From assembly GCF_037892195.1 (NCBI RefSeq), contig NZ_JATACI010000002.1, positions 3,224,001 through 3,288,000 on the forward strand: a DNA stretch of 64,000 nucleotides, read 5' to 3'. Shown here piece by piece: positions 24,422 to 33,614 of the stretch. Origin of the DNA: Yoonia sp. GPGPB17. GTDB lineage: Bacteria > Pseudomonadota > Alphaproteobacteria > Rhodobacterales > Rhodobacteraceae. A program made the translations under genes and the position numbers. The notes under the pieces were generated by a model that worked only from the letters and a program-made list of their open reading frames with translations, was not told the origin of the DNA and made no database searches. The first letter of the stretch is position 1. Each line of letters opens with the position of its first letter.

Positions 24422-25418
24422 TTATCCAATCGCGTGCCGCCACGACGCCGAATAGGCCCCGGTGACGTGATGTTCGAGTTGCCGCTCGATGTCGCCCAGC
24501 AGGCTGGAAGCACCAAAGCGGAAAAGGTCAGGTTGTAGCCAGCGGTCACCAAGTTCGTCTTTGATCATGCTCAGATAGACCAAGGCATCTTTGGCTTTGC
24601 TGATCCCGCTTAGCGGGTTTGTAGCCGACTTTCACGCCAGTCCGGTCCTCGTAATCGCGGATCGCACGGATCATGGTGAGGGTAACAGGGAGCGTGGCGT
24701 TGACAGGCTCTTTGCCGGTTGAGGTTTTGATGAAGTCGGCCCCGGCCATCATGCAGACTAATGACGCACGCGCCACGTTGCGCAGCGTACCGAGCTCGCC
24801 GGTGGCGAGGATGGCTTTGACATGAGCATCGCCACAGGCGGCGCGCATTTCTTTCATTTCATCATAAAGCGCCTGCCAGTTGCCAGTCAGCACATGGCGG
24901 CGGCTGATTACGATGTCGATCTCTGCAGCGCCCGCCGCGACGCTTTCGCCGATTTCAGCGATGCGCAGGTGAAACGGGGAGAGACCCGCCGGGAAGCCGG
25001 TCGAGACCGCGGCGACCGGAATATTCGTCCCTTGTAGGGCGTCAACGGCCGTAGGCACCATGTCGTGATAGACACAGATGGCACCGGTGGTCAGGCCTTC
25101 CATGCCAAGCGCTTCGAGGATGGGTTTTGCAACGGGTTGCCGCGCTTTGGCGCAGAGACGGCGCACGCGGCCTTCGCTGTCGTCGCCGGACAATGTGGTC
25201 AGGTCCATCAAGCTGATTGCCTTGCAGAGCCATGCGGCCTGATAATCTTTCTTCACACTACGCCGCCCCGGCAGTGTCTTTGCCCGCCGTTCTATGGCCG
25301 ACGTATTCGCCTGCACCGCCATGACCCAATCAAGGTCCAGCGGCATGCCTTCGTTGCGAGGTAAATGGACTTGCGGCAGCTGTGTGGCTGTCAAAGTTGG
25401 GGATTGCGTCGTCTGCAA
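24422..25418 (-). pseudogene. deoC: deoxyribose-phosphate aldolase deoC, frameshifted
   Basis: DeoC splits deoxyribose 5-phosphate into glyceraldehyde 3-phosphate and acetaldehyde. The barrel is intact to VKVGYKPA, with the Schiff-base lysine in ADFIKTSTGK. There the open frame runs into unrelated residues and stops at 24546. In another frame the normal ending follows: SKAKDALVYLSMIKDELGD, then FRFGASSLLGDIERQL, stopping at 24422, three bases before the aldehyde dehydrogenase. The shift is at CTTAG (24608-24612), net one extra base, inside the conserved KPAGG loop. I chose the TTG at 25418 as start because AGGAGG lies five bases upstream. It may be a real pseudogene or a sequence error. Confidence 0.85.
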
Positions 25419-25493
25419 GGTGGCCTCCTGCGGTGCCGGATGAGGGTGGCACTTTGCGGCACTCTTGGCAAGTTTTGACCATCCGGTCAAATA

Positions 25494-26326
25494 CTATGTG
25501 GGTTGGACAACCTGCCGTTGGAACTTTTGCCGATATTGCAGCGGGGTGATCCCATGCGCTTCGCGAAAGAGTTTGTGAAAATGCGACATGTTGGGAATGC
25601 CACAATTAGCAGCGATCTCGCTGATTGCTTCGCTGTCGGTGGTCAGCGCGCGTGCTGCGTGCTGCATGCGGATGTTGTTGACGTAGTCCGAGGGCGTCTG
25701 CCCCAAATGCTTGCGCATCATACGACTGACATGAGGGTGCGCCTTTAAGCAATCGCGACCAACCCGGCAGAGCCGTCGCGGAAGACTTCAGGCGATTTGG
25801 CGGCGGTGCAGGCATTGGTCAGCCAACGGGGTGTATCGTCGGCAAATGCCTCTGCCGTCAGTTCGGCGCAAAGCGGCAGTAGAAAGGCCTCGGCGGCCAG
25901 CGTATCGCAGGCGCTGTTTTCCAATTGGACTGCAGCATGGTTGAGTGCGGCCAACTGCCGGATATCGCGGTGGGTTTGCACCGGGCTGCCTTTGGACCAG
26001 AACAGATGTCCCTTCACGCTGGGGTGCCGTTTGGCGAGGGCTTTTATCGTGTCCGGATGGATGCAGAGTGAGACGACCAACGCGTGCTCCCCACGACCTT
26101 GAAGCGCATGCAAATGGCCAGGGCGCAGGAAGACGACGTCACCTTCGCTGAGGGTTGCCGTGTTCTCAGGCAGGTGATGCCGGACACGTCCATTCTGCAC
26201 CCAGAACAGCTCGTAAAAGTCGTGATCGTGCAAGGCGCGCGGCCGCGTCGGCGCCAGCGTCGCGCGAGTCAGGCGGATTTGCGTGCCTTCGGTTAGAATT
26301 TCTGCGTGGTGGAGTGTCTGTGTCAT
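25494..26326 (-). pseudogene. AraC-family regulator, frameshifted
   Basis: The N-terminal part (from 26326, 193 residues) has a cupin sensor (LHDHDFYELFWVQNGR; SEGDVVFLRPGHLHAL). It stops at a TAA at 25745-25747. The C-terminal helix-turn-helix continues in another frame from AHPHVSRMMRKHLGQTPSDY through AISEIAANCGIPNMSHFHKLF to 25494. One base is missing, or two are extra, at TTTAA (25744-25748). The whole would be about 277 residues, normal for AraC proteins. Its position upstream of deoC and the aldehyde dehydrogenase, same strand, suggests it regulates them. Confidence 0.82.
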
Positions 26327-26540
26327 AAAATCAAAATAACACAGTCATTGCTGCGGTGCAGCACGAAAATTAGCGGAGCCTTGATTAGGCAGTGTTTCAT
26401 GGCGATTTCTTGCCGCATGTCACGGTAGGCCGGATCGGCACCGAGTTTTCATCCCGCCGCTTTCGAATCGCAACAGATTGGCGTGACAATCCGCCCATCG
26501 CAAGTTATGGCCTCATCAAACGAACCAAATGAGGTGTCTC

Positions 26541-27224
26541 ATGGCTTTTGACCGCTCCATCAAGATCGCCCCGTCTATCCTATCCGCCGATTTCGCGAAC
26601 TTCGGTGCGGAATGCGAGGCTATTGAAGCGCAGGGTGCTGATTGGGTGCATGTTGATGTCATGGACGGGCATTTCGTACCCAATATCACCTTCGGTCCGG
26701 CAACCTGTGCAGCCATTCGCCCTCACATCAAGGGCGTGATGGACGTTCACCTGATGATTGCGCCTGTTGATCCATACATCGAAGGCTTTGCCAATGCTGG
26801 CGCTGATATCATCACCGCCCATGTCGAGGCCGGACCGCATATTCACCGCACGTTGCAAGCGATCCGTGGGGCGGGGGCGAAAGCCGGTGTGGCCCTGAAC
26901 CCGGGTACGCCTGCCGCTGCCGTTGAGATGCTGCTCGATCTGGTTGATCTGGTCTGTGTAATGACAGTGAATCCCGGCTTTGGCGGCCAGAAGTTCATTC
27001 ACAGTCAGGTCGAGAAGGTGCGCGCATTGCGCGCGATGATCGGCGACCGTCCCATCCATATTGAGATTGACGGCGGTGTTGACCCAACAACCGCGCCTTT
27101 GGTTGCGGCGGCGGGGGCTGACGTGCTTGTCGCGGGCTCTGCGGTGTTCCGTGGCGGGTCTGTGAGTGATCCAGCGCCCTATGGCGAGAACATCCGCGCC
27201 ATTCGGGCTGCCGCTGCCGGGTAA
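26541..27224 (+). CDS. rpe: ribulose-phosphate 3-epimerase
   Basis: A 227-residue TIM-barrel enzyme interconverting ribulose 5-phosphate and xylulose 5-phosphate. Family signatures are [14 protein letters not shown] at the start, [17 protein letters not shown] with metal and catalytic residues, [13 protein letters not shown], and the phosphate-binding [14 protein letters not shown] 26541 was chosen over an ATG four codons upstream because it gives the usual family N-terminus. It stands alone; the 200 bases upstream contain no other feature that I can identify. Confidence 0.95.
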   Translation: MAFDRSIKIAPSILSADFANFGAECEAIEAQGADWVHVDVMDGHFVPNITFGPATCAAIRPHIKGVMDVHLMIAPVDPYIEGFANAGADIITAHVEAGPHIHRTLQAIRGAGAKAGVALNPGTPAAAVEMLLDLVDLVCVMTVNPGFGGQKFIHSQVEKVRALRAMIGDRPIHIEIDGGVDPTTAPLVAAAGADVLVAGSAVFRGGSVSDPAPYGENIRAIRAAAAG

Positions 27225-27313
27225 GCCCGTCTGCACAAAACCTGCACATTTGCCTAAGTGTCTTTGCACGGGGCGTCCCTAGACCTTTCTGAAAAGAGCA
27301 GAAAGGGACAGAT

Positions 27314-28749
27314 ATGGTTGTGCGAGGTGTGCCGCATCGGATTGCGAAAGATGCGTGGTGGTTAGATGATGCTGATCCACCGCAGGGCGTGCGGGCTGGG
27401 CCGGTCTTCGTCGCCGCGATACTCTTGGCGGATGTCCTGATCTGGGGTTTTCGGCCGGGTGCGGGCCTCGCTGTCTGGATGATGTTGTTGGGTGGGGCGG
27501 TCGCCCTGACCGTTGCAAGACGGCTGGTTCTTGATCGTGCTTTAAAATCCTTCACCGTGCTTATCTTGGCCGTGCTGCCAATGGCCGAAGTGGTCCAGTT
27601 CGGCACAGTGATGATAGCCTTGTTGGGGCTGTTTGTTTTTGGAGTGATGATCACAAGCGACCGTTGGGATGGCGCGATCCCTTGGCGTGCCGTTGCGCGC
27701 ATCCCGGGTTATGGTTTGGTCCAGACAGTCCGTGATGCCCTTGCAATGCGCATTGCTGTCCCGTCAAAAGGCAGCTTTCGCGGTCTTCTATTTGATTGGG
27801 CTCTGCCAGTTGGATTTGGGGGCATTTTCCTTGTATTGTTCGCCGCGGCAAATCCGCTTGTTGACCAGTGGCTGCTTGTCTTTGCCGACATAGACCCCAG
27901 CTTTCTTCCGCGAATTGAACGGGTGTTCTTCTGGGGGGCTTGGCCATTGTGGTCTGGCCGCTGTTGCGGCTGACAACGATGATGCCCGCCTTGAGCCGCA
28001 GCAAACCGCGCCGGATGCGGAGCTTGCGATCAGGTTTCTTGAACGAAAGGTCCGTTAGTCGTGCGCTGATCACATTCAACCTGATCTTCCTGATCCAGAC
28101 CACGCTTGATCTTGGATATTTGTGGGGTGGTGTGGCGCTGCCAGACGGTATGACCTATGCCGCATACGCGCATCGCGGGGCCTATCCGCTGCTTGCCACG
28201 GCATTGCTTGCCGGTGTTTTTGCCTTGCTGGCGCAGCCGTATCTGGGCGCGGGACCTGCTGTGCGGCGGTTGCTCTATCTCTGGATCGCGCAAAACGTTG
28301 TATTGGTTATCTCGTCCATCCTGCGTCTTGATCTTTACATCGACGTTTATGGGCTGACCCGACTGCGCTTTGCCGCATTTGTCTGGATGATCTTAGTGGC
28401 GTTGGGATTGGTTCTGATGATCATGCAATTGGCTGGGCGTCAGACAGTTGGATGGTTTATGCAACGGGCCTTTGGCCTTGGGTTGCTGGCGATCTATATC
28501 TGCAATCTGGTCAGTATCGACGGATATATCGCACGCCATAACCTCGCCGATGACCGTGATAACGACTATTACCTTTGCCAACTCAGCGAGGGCGCAGCCC
28601 CCGCCATCCATGCCCATGAAGCGAAAACGGGCGTGGCGCTTTGCTATAGTTATCGCCCCTATCTGTCCCAGCGGAATGATTGGCGCGAATGGGGCTACCG
28701 AAACACGCGCTTGCACCGTAGTTTGGCCGCAATGGAGATCGAACAATGA
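27314..28749 (+). pseudogene. DUF4173/DUF4153-like membrane protein, frameshifted
   Basis: A polytopic membrane protein of about 478 residues read in two frames. The first frame (to 27973) has several hydrophobic helices (AILLADVLIWGF; FTVLILAVLPMAEVVQFG) and breaks in RVFFWG at a run of six G (27933-27938); one extra base restores FWGGLAIVVWPLLRL and the second frame to 28749 (ALITFNLIFLIQTTLDLGYLW; LGLVLMIMQLAGRQTVGW). The overall pattern fits the DUF4173/DUF4153 family, of unknown function. Its stop overlaps the response regulator start as ATGA, so it belongs to the two-component operon and may act in sensing. Confidence 0.75.
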
Positions 28750-29426
28750 TTTTGGTGGCAGATGACGACGCGCAAATCCGCGATGTCGTGCGGATCGCAC
28801 TGACCCAAGCGGGGCTTGGGGTCGCTGAGGCGGGTGACGGCCACACCGCGCTTGAAAAGGCCGAAAGCCTGCGCCCTGATCTGATCATCCTTGATATCGG
28901 GATGCCAGAGATGGACGGGTTGGAGGTCTGTCGGGCATTGCGCAAGACCTCTGAGGTGCCCATCCTGTTTTTGACGGCCCGTGCGGATGAGATTGACCGC
29001 GTCGTCGGGCTGGAACTTGGGGCGGATGACTATGTGTCCAAACCGTTTTCGCCGCGGGAATTGGTGGCCCGCGTGCGGGCTATCCTGAAACGCAGCCAGG
29101 GCGAGGTGGCAGCACGGGTTGTCATGCGCCGCGGTGTGATCAGCGTCGATCCGGCACGCCACCTTTGCCATGTGCATGATGCGGCAGTGCCGCTGACCTC
29201 ACGCGAAATGGATTTGTTGGAGCGTTTGATCGCGCGCCCTGATCACGTGATGTCGCGCCCACAACTCGTGGATGCGATCTACGGTACCAACGTCAATGTC
29301 AGTGACAGGACCATGGACAGCCATCTGCGCAACCTGCGCAGTAAGCTGGACAAGGCCGGATGTGCCGACGCGATTGAAACCGTGCATGGTGTGGGGATCA
29401 GGATGGGCGCGTGCCGCGGCGCGTAA
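28746..29426 (+). CDS. OmpR/PhoB-family response regulator
   Basis: A 226-residue regulator. The receiver (residues 1-115) has the acidic pair DDD near the start, phosphoacceptor D51-like aspartate in LIILDIGMPEMDG, the threonine in LFLTARAD and the lysine in YVSKPFSPRE. The C-terminal winged helix (EMDLLERLIARPDHVMSRPQL; VSDRTMDSHLRNLRSKL) is complete. It overlaps the membrane gene upstream by four bases and the kinase downstream by 16, so the three are co-translated. The stimulus is unknown. Confidence 0.93.
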   Translation: MILVADDDAQIRDVVRIALTQAGLGVAEAGDGHTALEKAESLRPDLIILDIGMPEMDGLEVCRALRKTSEVPILFLTARADEIDRVVGLELGADDYVSKPFSPRELVARVRAILKRSQGEVAARVVMRRGVISVDPARHLCHVHDAAVPLTSREMDLLERLIARPDHVMSRPQLVDAIYGTNVNVSDRTMDSHLRNLRSKLDKAGCADAIETVHGVGIRMGACRGA

Positions 29427-30337
29427 TCCGCAAATGGCGTCCGCCTTTGGCGCTGGTGCTTGGCGGTACGCTGGCAACCGTGTTCTTTCTGCCGATTGTG
29501 GGGATTGGTTACTTTCGGGTGGCTGGTGGGGTTTTGGGCTGGGCGGAAACGACCTGGATGATCGGCTGGATGGCGTTTGTTGCGACCGTGATCCTCGGTG
29601 CGCTGCTATGGCGGCTGGTGCTTCGGCCTGTGCATGCTCTCACTGCATACGCTGAAAGCGAAGGTGCGACGGAAGCGCCAACACATTTCGGCACACCTGA
29701 ATTCTCAAAACTGGGGCAGGCCGTGCTTGAGATGACTTCGGCTTTGCGTGGGCGTGAGACCGTTCTGCGATCTTACGCAGATCATGTGACACATGAGTTG
29801 AAGTCACCCTTGACCGTCATTCAGGGGGCGGCAGAATTGCTCGAGAACCCTGATCTGAGTGATGCGGATCGCGTGAAATTATTGCGTGGGATCACGGATA
29901 ACACCCGCCGTATGGAAGCGCTGCTGGACGGGCAGCGTGCGCTGGCGCGGGCGCAAGAGGTTGTTCCGGCGGGTACCTGTCGTTTGTCAGAGGTGTTGGC
30001 GCATGTGGAGGGTGTTGCGCTAGGCGCTGACGGCGATATCCCACTGCCGCAGGATGTGATGGAGATAGTCGTCACCCATCTTGTCAGCAACGCGATGGCA
30101 CATGGGGCCAACGAGGTGCGTTTTGATCTTCAAAATGCGCGACTCTTGGTTGAGGACAATGGTGTAAGCATCAGCGCCGGTAACAGAGACAGGGTTTTTG
30201 ATCCCTTTTTCACCACGCGTCGTGAAGATGGCGGAACGGGTATGGGGTTGGCGATTGTCCGGCGTATGTTGCAGGCCCAAGGTGCTGATATCAGGTTGCT
30301 GAACAAACCAGGGGCAGCATTTGAGATCTTATTCTAA
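29411..30337 (+). CDS. sensor histidine kinase
   Basis: A 308-residue membrane kinase starting at GTG inside the end of the regulator gene. Two N-terminal helices (LALVLGGTLATVFFLPIVGIG; MIGWMAFVATVILGALLW) flank a very short external loop, so the signal may be sensed in the membrane or through the upstream membrane protein. The H-box is HVTHELKSPLTVIQ; the N-box is LVSNAMAHGA; the G-boxes are VEDNGVSI and GTGMGLAIVRRM. A CreC/BaeS-like arrangement. Followed by a terminator. Confidence 0.92.
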   Translation: MPRRVIRKWRPPLALVLGGTLATVFFLPIVGIGYFRVAGGVLGWAETTWMIGWMAFVATVILGALLWRLVLRPVHALTAYAESEGATEAPTHFGTPEFSKLGQAVLEMTSALRGRETVLRSYADHVTHELKSPLTVIQGAAELLENPDLSDADRVKLLRGITDNTRRMEALLDGQRALARAQEVVPAGTCRLSEVLAHVEGVALGADGDIPLPQDVMEIVVTHLVSNAMAHGANEVRFDLQNARLLVEDNGVSISAGNRDRVFDPFFTTRREDGGTGMGLAIVRRMLQAQGADIRLLNKPGAAFEILF

Positions 30338-30351
30338 GTCGCAAGAACAAA

Positions 30352-30382
30352 AAAGCCTCCGCCCTTGAAGGGCAGAAGCTTT
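30352..30382. terminator. bidirectional terminator between kinase and bhcD
   Basis: An inverted repeat: outer arms AAAGC (30352-30356) and GCTTT (30378-30382), inner stem GCCCTT/AAGGGC. An A-run precedes it, which is a T-run for the leftward bhc operon. It lies between two convergent genes, so it can end both transcripts. Confidence 0.6.
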
Positions 30383-30402
30383 CCGTCGCCGGTGAGTGAG
30401 CT

Positions 30403-31368
30403 TTAGAAATCGACGATTGTTGCAATACCTTTTTCAACAGCCAAATCAACAACCGACGCTGCGACGGCAAGATCCTGCAAACCCACGCCAGTGCCATCAA
30501 AGAGCGTGATTTCGTCATCTGACGTCCGCCCCGGATGTGTGCCGTTGATTACCGCACCCAGTTCGTTCACGTCGCTTTCCGCGATCAGCCCTTCGGCAAT
30601 GGCGTGCTGCGCTTCACCGATGCTGATAGATTGCGCAACCTCATCCGTGAAGACGGTCGTTTGGGCAAGCAAAGCCGCCTCGATTTCCTGCTTGCCTTTG
30701 GTGTCGGTCCCCATGCAAGCGATATGTGTGCCGGTGCCGATATGCCCTGCCATGATCGTTGGCGCAAAGGTTGAGGTGATCGAAATCACAACATCAGCTT
30801 CGACCATGCCCTCAAGCTCAACCGCTTCGAACGGGACGCCTGCTTCATCAGCGACCTTTTCAATGTTGGGCAGCATCTCGGGGTGGTAGTTCCAGCCGAT
30901 CACTTTCTCAAAGTCGCGCTGCTCCAGTGCGGCCCGCAGTTGGAACGTCGCTTGATGGTAAGCGCCGACCATACCCATGACCTTCGCATCCTTGCGGGCC
31001 AAGTGTTTGATCGAAACCGATGACGCCGCAGCAGTCCGAAGCGCTGTGAGGAGGTTGCCGCCCACCATGGCCTTGACCATTCCGGTATCAGGATCGAACA
31101 GGAACACTGTCGACTGGTGGTTGATATGCCCGTGCTTTTCAAGGTTGTTGGGCCAATAGCCACCGGCCTTGAGGCCCAGTGCCATACCCGCCTTGTCAAA
31201 GCCGCCCTTGAAGCCATAGAGCGCATCCTCGTGGCCGATCGCCTCGCGGATCACAGGAAAGTTGTAAGCGCTGCCTTTGGACATCGAGGCAAATACATTC
31301 TCGACCGCAGTAAAGGCGTCGGCACGGTTCAGCAGCCCTGCCATCTCTTTTTCAGGAACGATAATCAT
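30403..31368 (-). CDS. bhcD: iminosuccinate reductase BhcD (ornithine cyclodeaminase fold)
   Basis: A 321-residue member of the ornithine cyclodeaminase/mu-crystallin family, with FKGGFDKAGMALGLKAGG near the start, the dinucleotide-binding strand VMGMVGAYHQATFQLRAAL, and ADVVISITSTFAP. In the beta-hydroxyaspartate cycle BhcD reduces iminosuccinate to L-aspartate with NADH. The assignment rests on its place as the fourth gene of a bhcA-B-C-D set with divergent bhcR; by sequence alone it could be called an ornithine cyclodeaminase-like protein. It starts 84 bases after bhcC. Confidence 0.9.
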   Translation of the reverse strand: MIIVPEKEMAGLLNRADAFTAVENVFASMSKGSAYNFPVIREAIGHEDALYGFKGGFDKAGMALGLKAGGYWPNNLEKHGHINHQSTVFLFDPDTGMVKAMVGGNLLTALRTAAASSVSIKHLARKDAKVMGMVGAYHQATFQLRAALEQRDFEKVIGWNYHPEMLPNIEKVADEAGVPFEAVELEGMVEADVVISITSTFAPTIMAGHIGTGTHIACMGTDTKGKQEIEAALLAQTTVFTDEVAQSISIGEAQHAIAEGLIAESDVNELGAVINGTHPGRTSDDEITLFDGTGVGLQDLAVAASVVDLAVEKGIATIVDF

Positions 31369-31451
31369 GGGTATTCTTTCTTTGTCGGTCGCTCATCCAG
31401 CCCGTCCGGGCTGTCTTCGCGATGAGCGACCGTGAGGGAGGGATGAGCGCG

Positions 31452-32615
31452 TCAGTAAGCTTTGCCACGTGCAGAGACGGGCCACAGTGTCTCCACCTTG
31501 CCGTCACGCACGCCGACGTACCAATCATGCACATTGCACGTCGGGTCACAGTGACCCGGCACCAGCTTGAGCTTATCATTGACCTTCAGGACACCGTCGG
31601 GGTCTGCAACAACACCGTGCTCATCCGAACACTTGACGTATTCCACGTCCGTGCGGCCAAAGATGGTTGGCAAGCCACTGTCCACCGACTGCGCTTTCAG
31701 ACCCGCATCAACGATGGCTTTATCTGCTTTGGCATGGCTCATGACGGACGTCAGAATGAACAAGGCGTTTTCCCACTCACCACGGTCAATGCGGTTGCCG
31801 TCCTTGTCGAGGATGCGGCCATAGTCCGCGTCCATGAAGGCATAAGATCCACATTGCAATTCGTTAAACACGCCAGAGGCGCTTTCAAAATAGTATGAAC
31901 CTGTGCCCCCGCCGCCAACGATATCGCTTTCGATCCCTTCGGCTTTCAGCATCTCTAGGGTCTCGGCGACCTGATCAATTGCGATTTGGGTTTTGCCCTG
32001 ACGATCTTCATATGAATCAAGGTGCTGCATCGCGCCCTGATAAGCCTGAATGCCTGCGTATTTGAGGCCATCTGCCGCGTCGATGGCTTTCGCCAGATCA
32101 ACGACCGGCTGACCGTATTGCACACCGCAGCGGCCTGCGCCGACGTCGATTTCCACGAGGCATTCAATCTGGGTGCCGTGTTTCATCGCCGCCGCAGACA
32201 GATCAGCCACATTATCGATGTCGTCCACACAGCAGATCGCGCGGGCGCCCAGTTTTGGTAGACGGACCAGACGGTCAATCTTTTCTGGCTGGCGGACCTG
32301 GTTTGAAACCAGGACATCCTTGATGCCGCCACGGGCGAAGACTTCGGCCTCAGAGACCTTCTGACAGCAGACGCCGACAGACCCACCCAGCTTTTCCTGC
32401 AACAAGGCCACATCAACGGATTTGTGCATCTTGCCGTGTACGCGGTGGCGCATGCCATGCGATTTCGCAAAGTCGCCCATCTTTTTGATGTTCCGCTCCA
32501 GCGCGTCCAGATCCAGCACCAGGCAGGGTGTCTGGATGTCGGCCTCATCCATGCCGGGCAGGGCGGGGACGTCGTAGCCGACTTCGAGGTTTTTGAGGTT
32601 GCTCATATCGTTCAT
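31452..32615 (-). CDS. bhcC: beta-hydroxyaspartate aldolase BhcC
   Basis: A 387-residue PLP enzyme of the D-threonine aldolase/alanine racemase fold (type III). The PLP lysine is in VHGKMHKS (residue 62), preceded by the substrate strand TPCLVLDLDALERN. The C-terminal metal-site region has DEHGVV and PGHCDPTCN. BhcC joins glycine and glyoxylate into (2R,3S)-beta-hydroxyaspartate, the first step of the cycle. It lies 12 bases after bhcB in the same direction. Complete and of normal length. Confidence 0.93.
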   Translation of the reverse strand: MNDMSNLKNLEVGYDVPALPGMDEADIQTPCLVLDLDALERNIKKMGDFAKSHGMRHRVHGKMHKSVDVALLQEKLGGSVGVCCQKVSEAEVFARGGIKDVLVSNQVRQPEKIDRLVRLPKLGARAICCVDDIDNVADLSAAAMKHGTQIECLVEIDVGAGRCGVQYGQPVVDLAKAIDAADGLKYAGIQAYQGAMQHLDSYEDRQGKTQIAIDQVAETLEMLKAEGIESDIVGGGGTGSYYFESASGVFNELQCGSYAFMDADYGRILDKDGNRIDRGEWENALFILTSVMSHAKADKAIVDAGLKAQSVDSGLPTIFGRTDVEYVKCSDEHGVVADPDGVLKVNDKLKLVPGHCDPTCNVHDWYVGVRDGKVETLWPVSARGKAY

Positions 32616-32627
32616 GGTTCTTCTCCC

Positions 32628-33614
32628 TTAACCCTGCATCCAAGGTAGTTTGTCGAGGTCTACATTTCCGCCAGTGACAACAACACCGACGCGTTTGCCT
32701 TTGAAAAAGTCTTTGTTCTTTATGATGACGGCGAGGGGCACGGCACAGCTGGGTTCCATCACGATCTTCATGCGCTGCCACGTCAGTTTCATCGCGTCGA
32801 TGATCTCCTGCTCAGAGGCGGTGAAAATCTCGGACACGTGGTTGCTCACAAAATGCCATGTCAAGTCTTTCAAGGGCACTTTCAAACCATCGGCGACCGT
32901 TACTGGCGCGTCATCAGCAATAATGTGGCCAGCTTTGAAACTGCGATAGGCGTCGTCGGCTTGTTCCGGCTCAGCGGCGATTATCTGCACGTCAGGTGCG
33001 ATGTTGGAGAGCGTCAGGCAGGTGCCGGAAATCATGCCGCCGCCGCCGATAGGTGCGACCACCATGTCAAGTGCGCCACCATGCTCTTCCTGCATCTGCT
33101 CCATCAGTTCTTTGCTGCAAGTTCCCTGACCCGCGACAACCCGTGGGTCATTATAAGGGTGTACGAAGTCCCCCCCTGTTTCAGCCTGCACACCAGCAAA
33201 AACTGCTTCGCGGGAGCTTGTGGAGGGTTCGCATTCTGTGATGATTCCACCATAACCTTTTACTGCGTCTTTCTTCGCTTGTGGCGCGGTGCGTGGCATC
33301 ACCACATTGCAAGGGATGCCCCTGCGGCCTGCTGCATAAGACAGCGATAGCGCGTGGTTCCCTGACGAATGTGTGCAGACACCTTTTTCCGCAGCTTCGT
33401 CAGATAGTCCAAATACGGCATTTGAGGCACCGCGGACCTTGAAAGCACCGGCTTTTTGAAAGTTTTCACACTTAAAGAACAGTTCGGCTCCGGTGAGGTT
33501 GTTGAAATACTCCGATGTCAAAACCGGAGTGCGATGAATGTAAGGCTTGATGCGCTCATGTGCGTCCAACACGTCTTGGTAGGTTGGAATATGCATATCC
33601 TTGTGGTCTTTCAT
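32628..33614 (-). CDS. bhcB: beta-hydroxyaspartate dehydratase BhcB
   Basis: A 328-residue fold type II PLP enzyme of the serine/threonine dehydratase family. The PLP lysine is residue 59 in AGAFKVRGASNA, the SSGNHALSLSYAA loop is conserved, and the phosphate-binding glycine loop is PIGGGGMISG. BhcB removes water from beta-hydroxyaspartate to give iminosuccinate. I kept the ATG at 33614 because it overlaps the bhcA stop as TAATG with AAGGA upstream; ATG 33596 (MHIPTYQDV) is a weaker alternative that matches the shorter family start. Confidence 0.93.
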   Translation of the reverse strand: MKDHKDMHIPTYQDVLDAHERIKPYIHRTPVLTSEYFNNLTGAELFFKCENFQKAGAFKVRGASNAVFGLSDEAAEKGVCTHSSGNHALSLSYAAGRRGIPCNVVMPRTAPQAKKDAVKGYGGIITECEPSTSSREAVFAGVQAETGGDFVHPYNDPRVVAGQGTCSKELMEQMQEEHGGALDMVVAPIGGGGMISGTCLTLSNIAPDVQIIAAEPEQADDAYRSFKAGHIIADDAPVTVADGLKVPLKDLTWHFVSNHVSEIFTASEQEIIDAMKLTWQRMKIVMEPSCAVPLAVIIKNKDFFKGKRVGVVVTGGNVDLDKLPWMQG

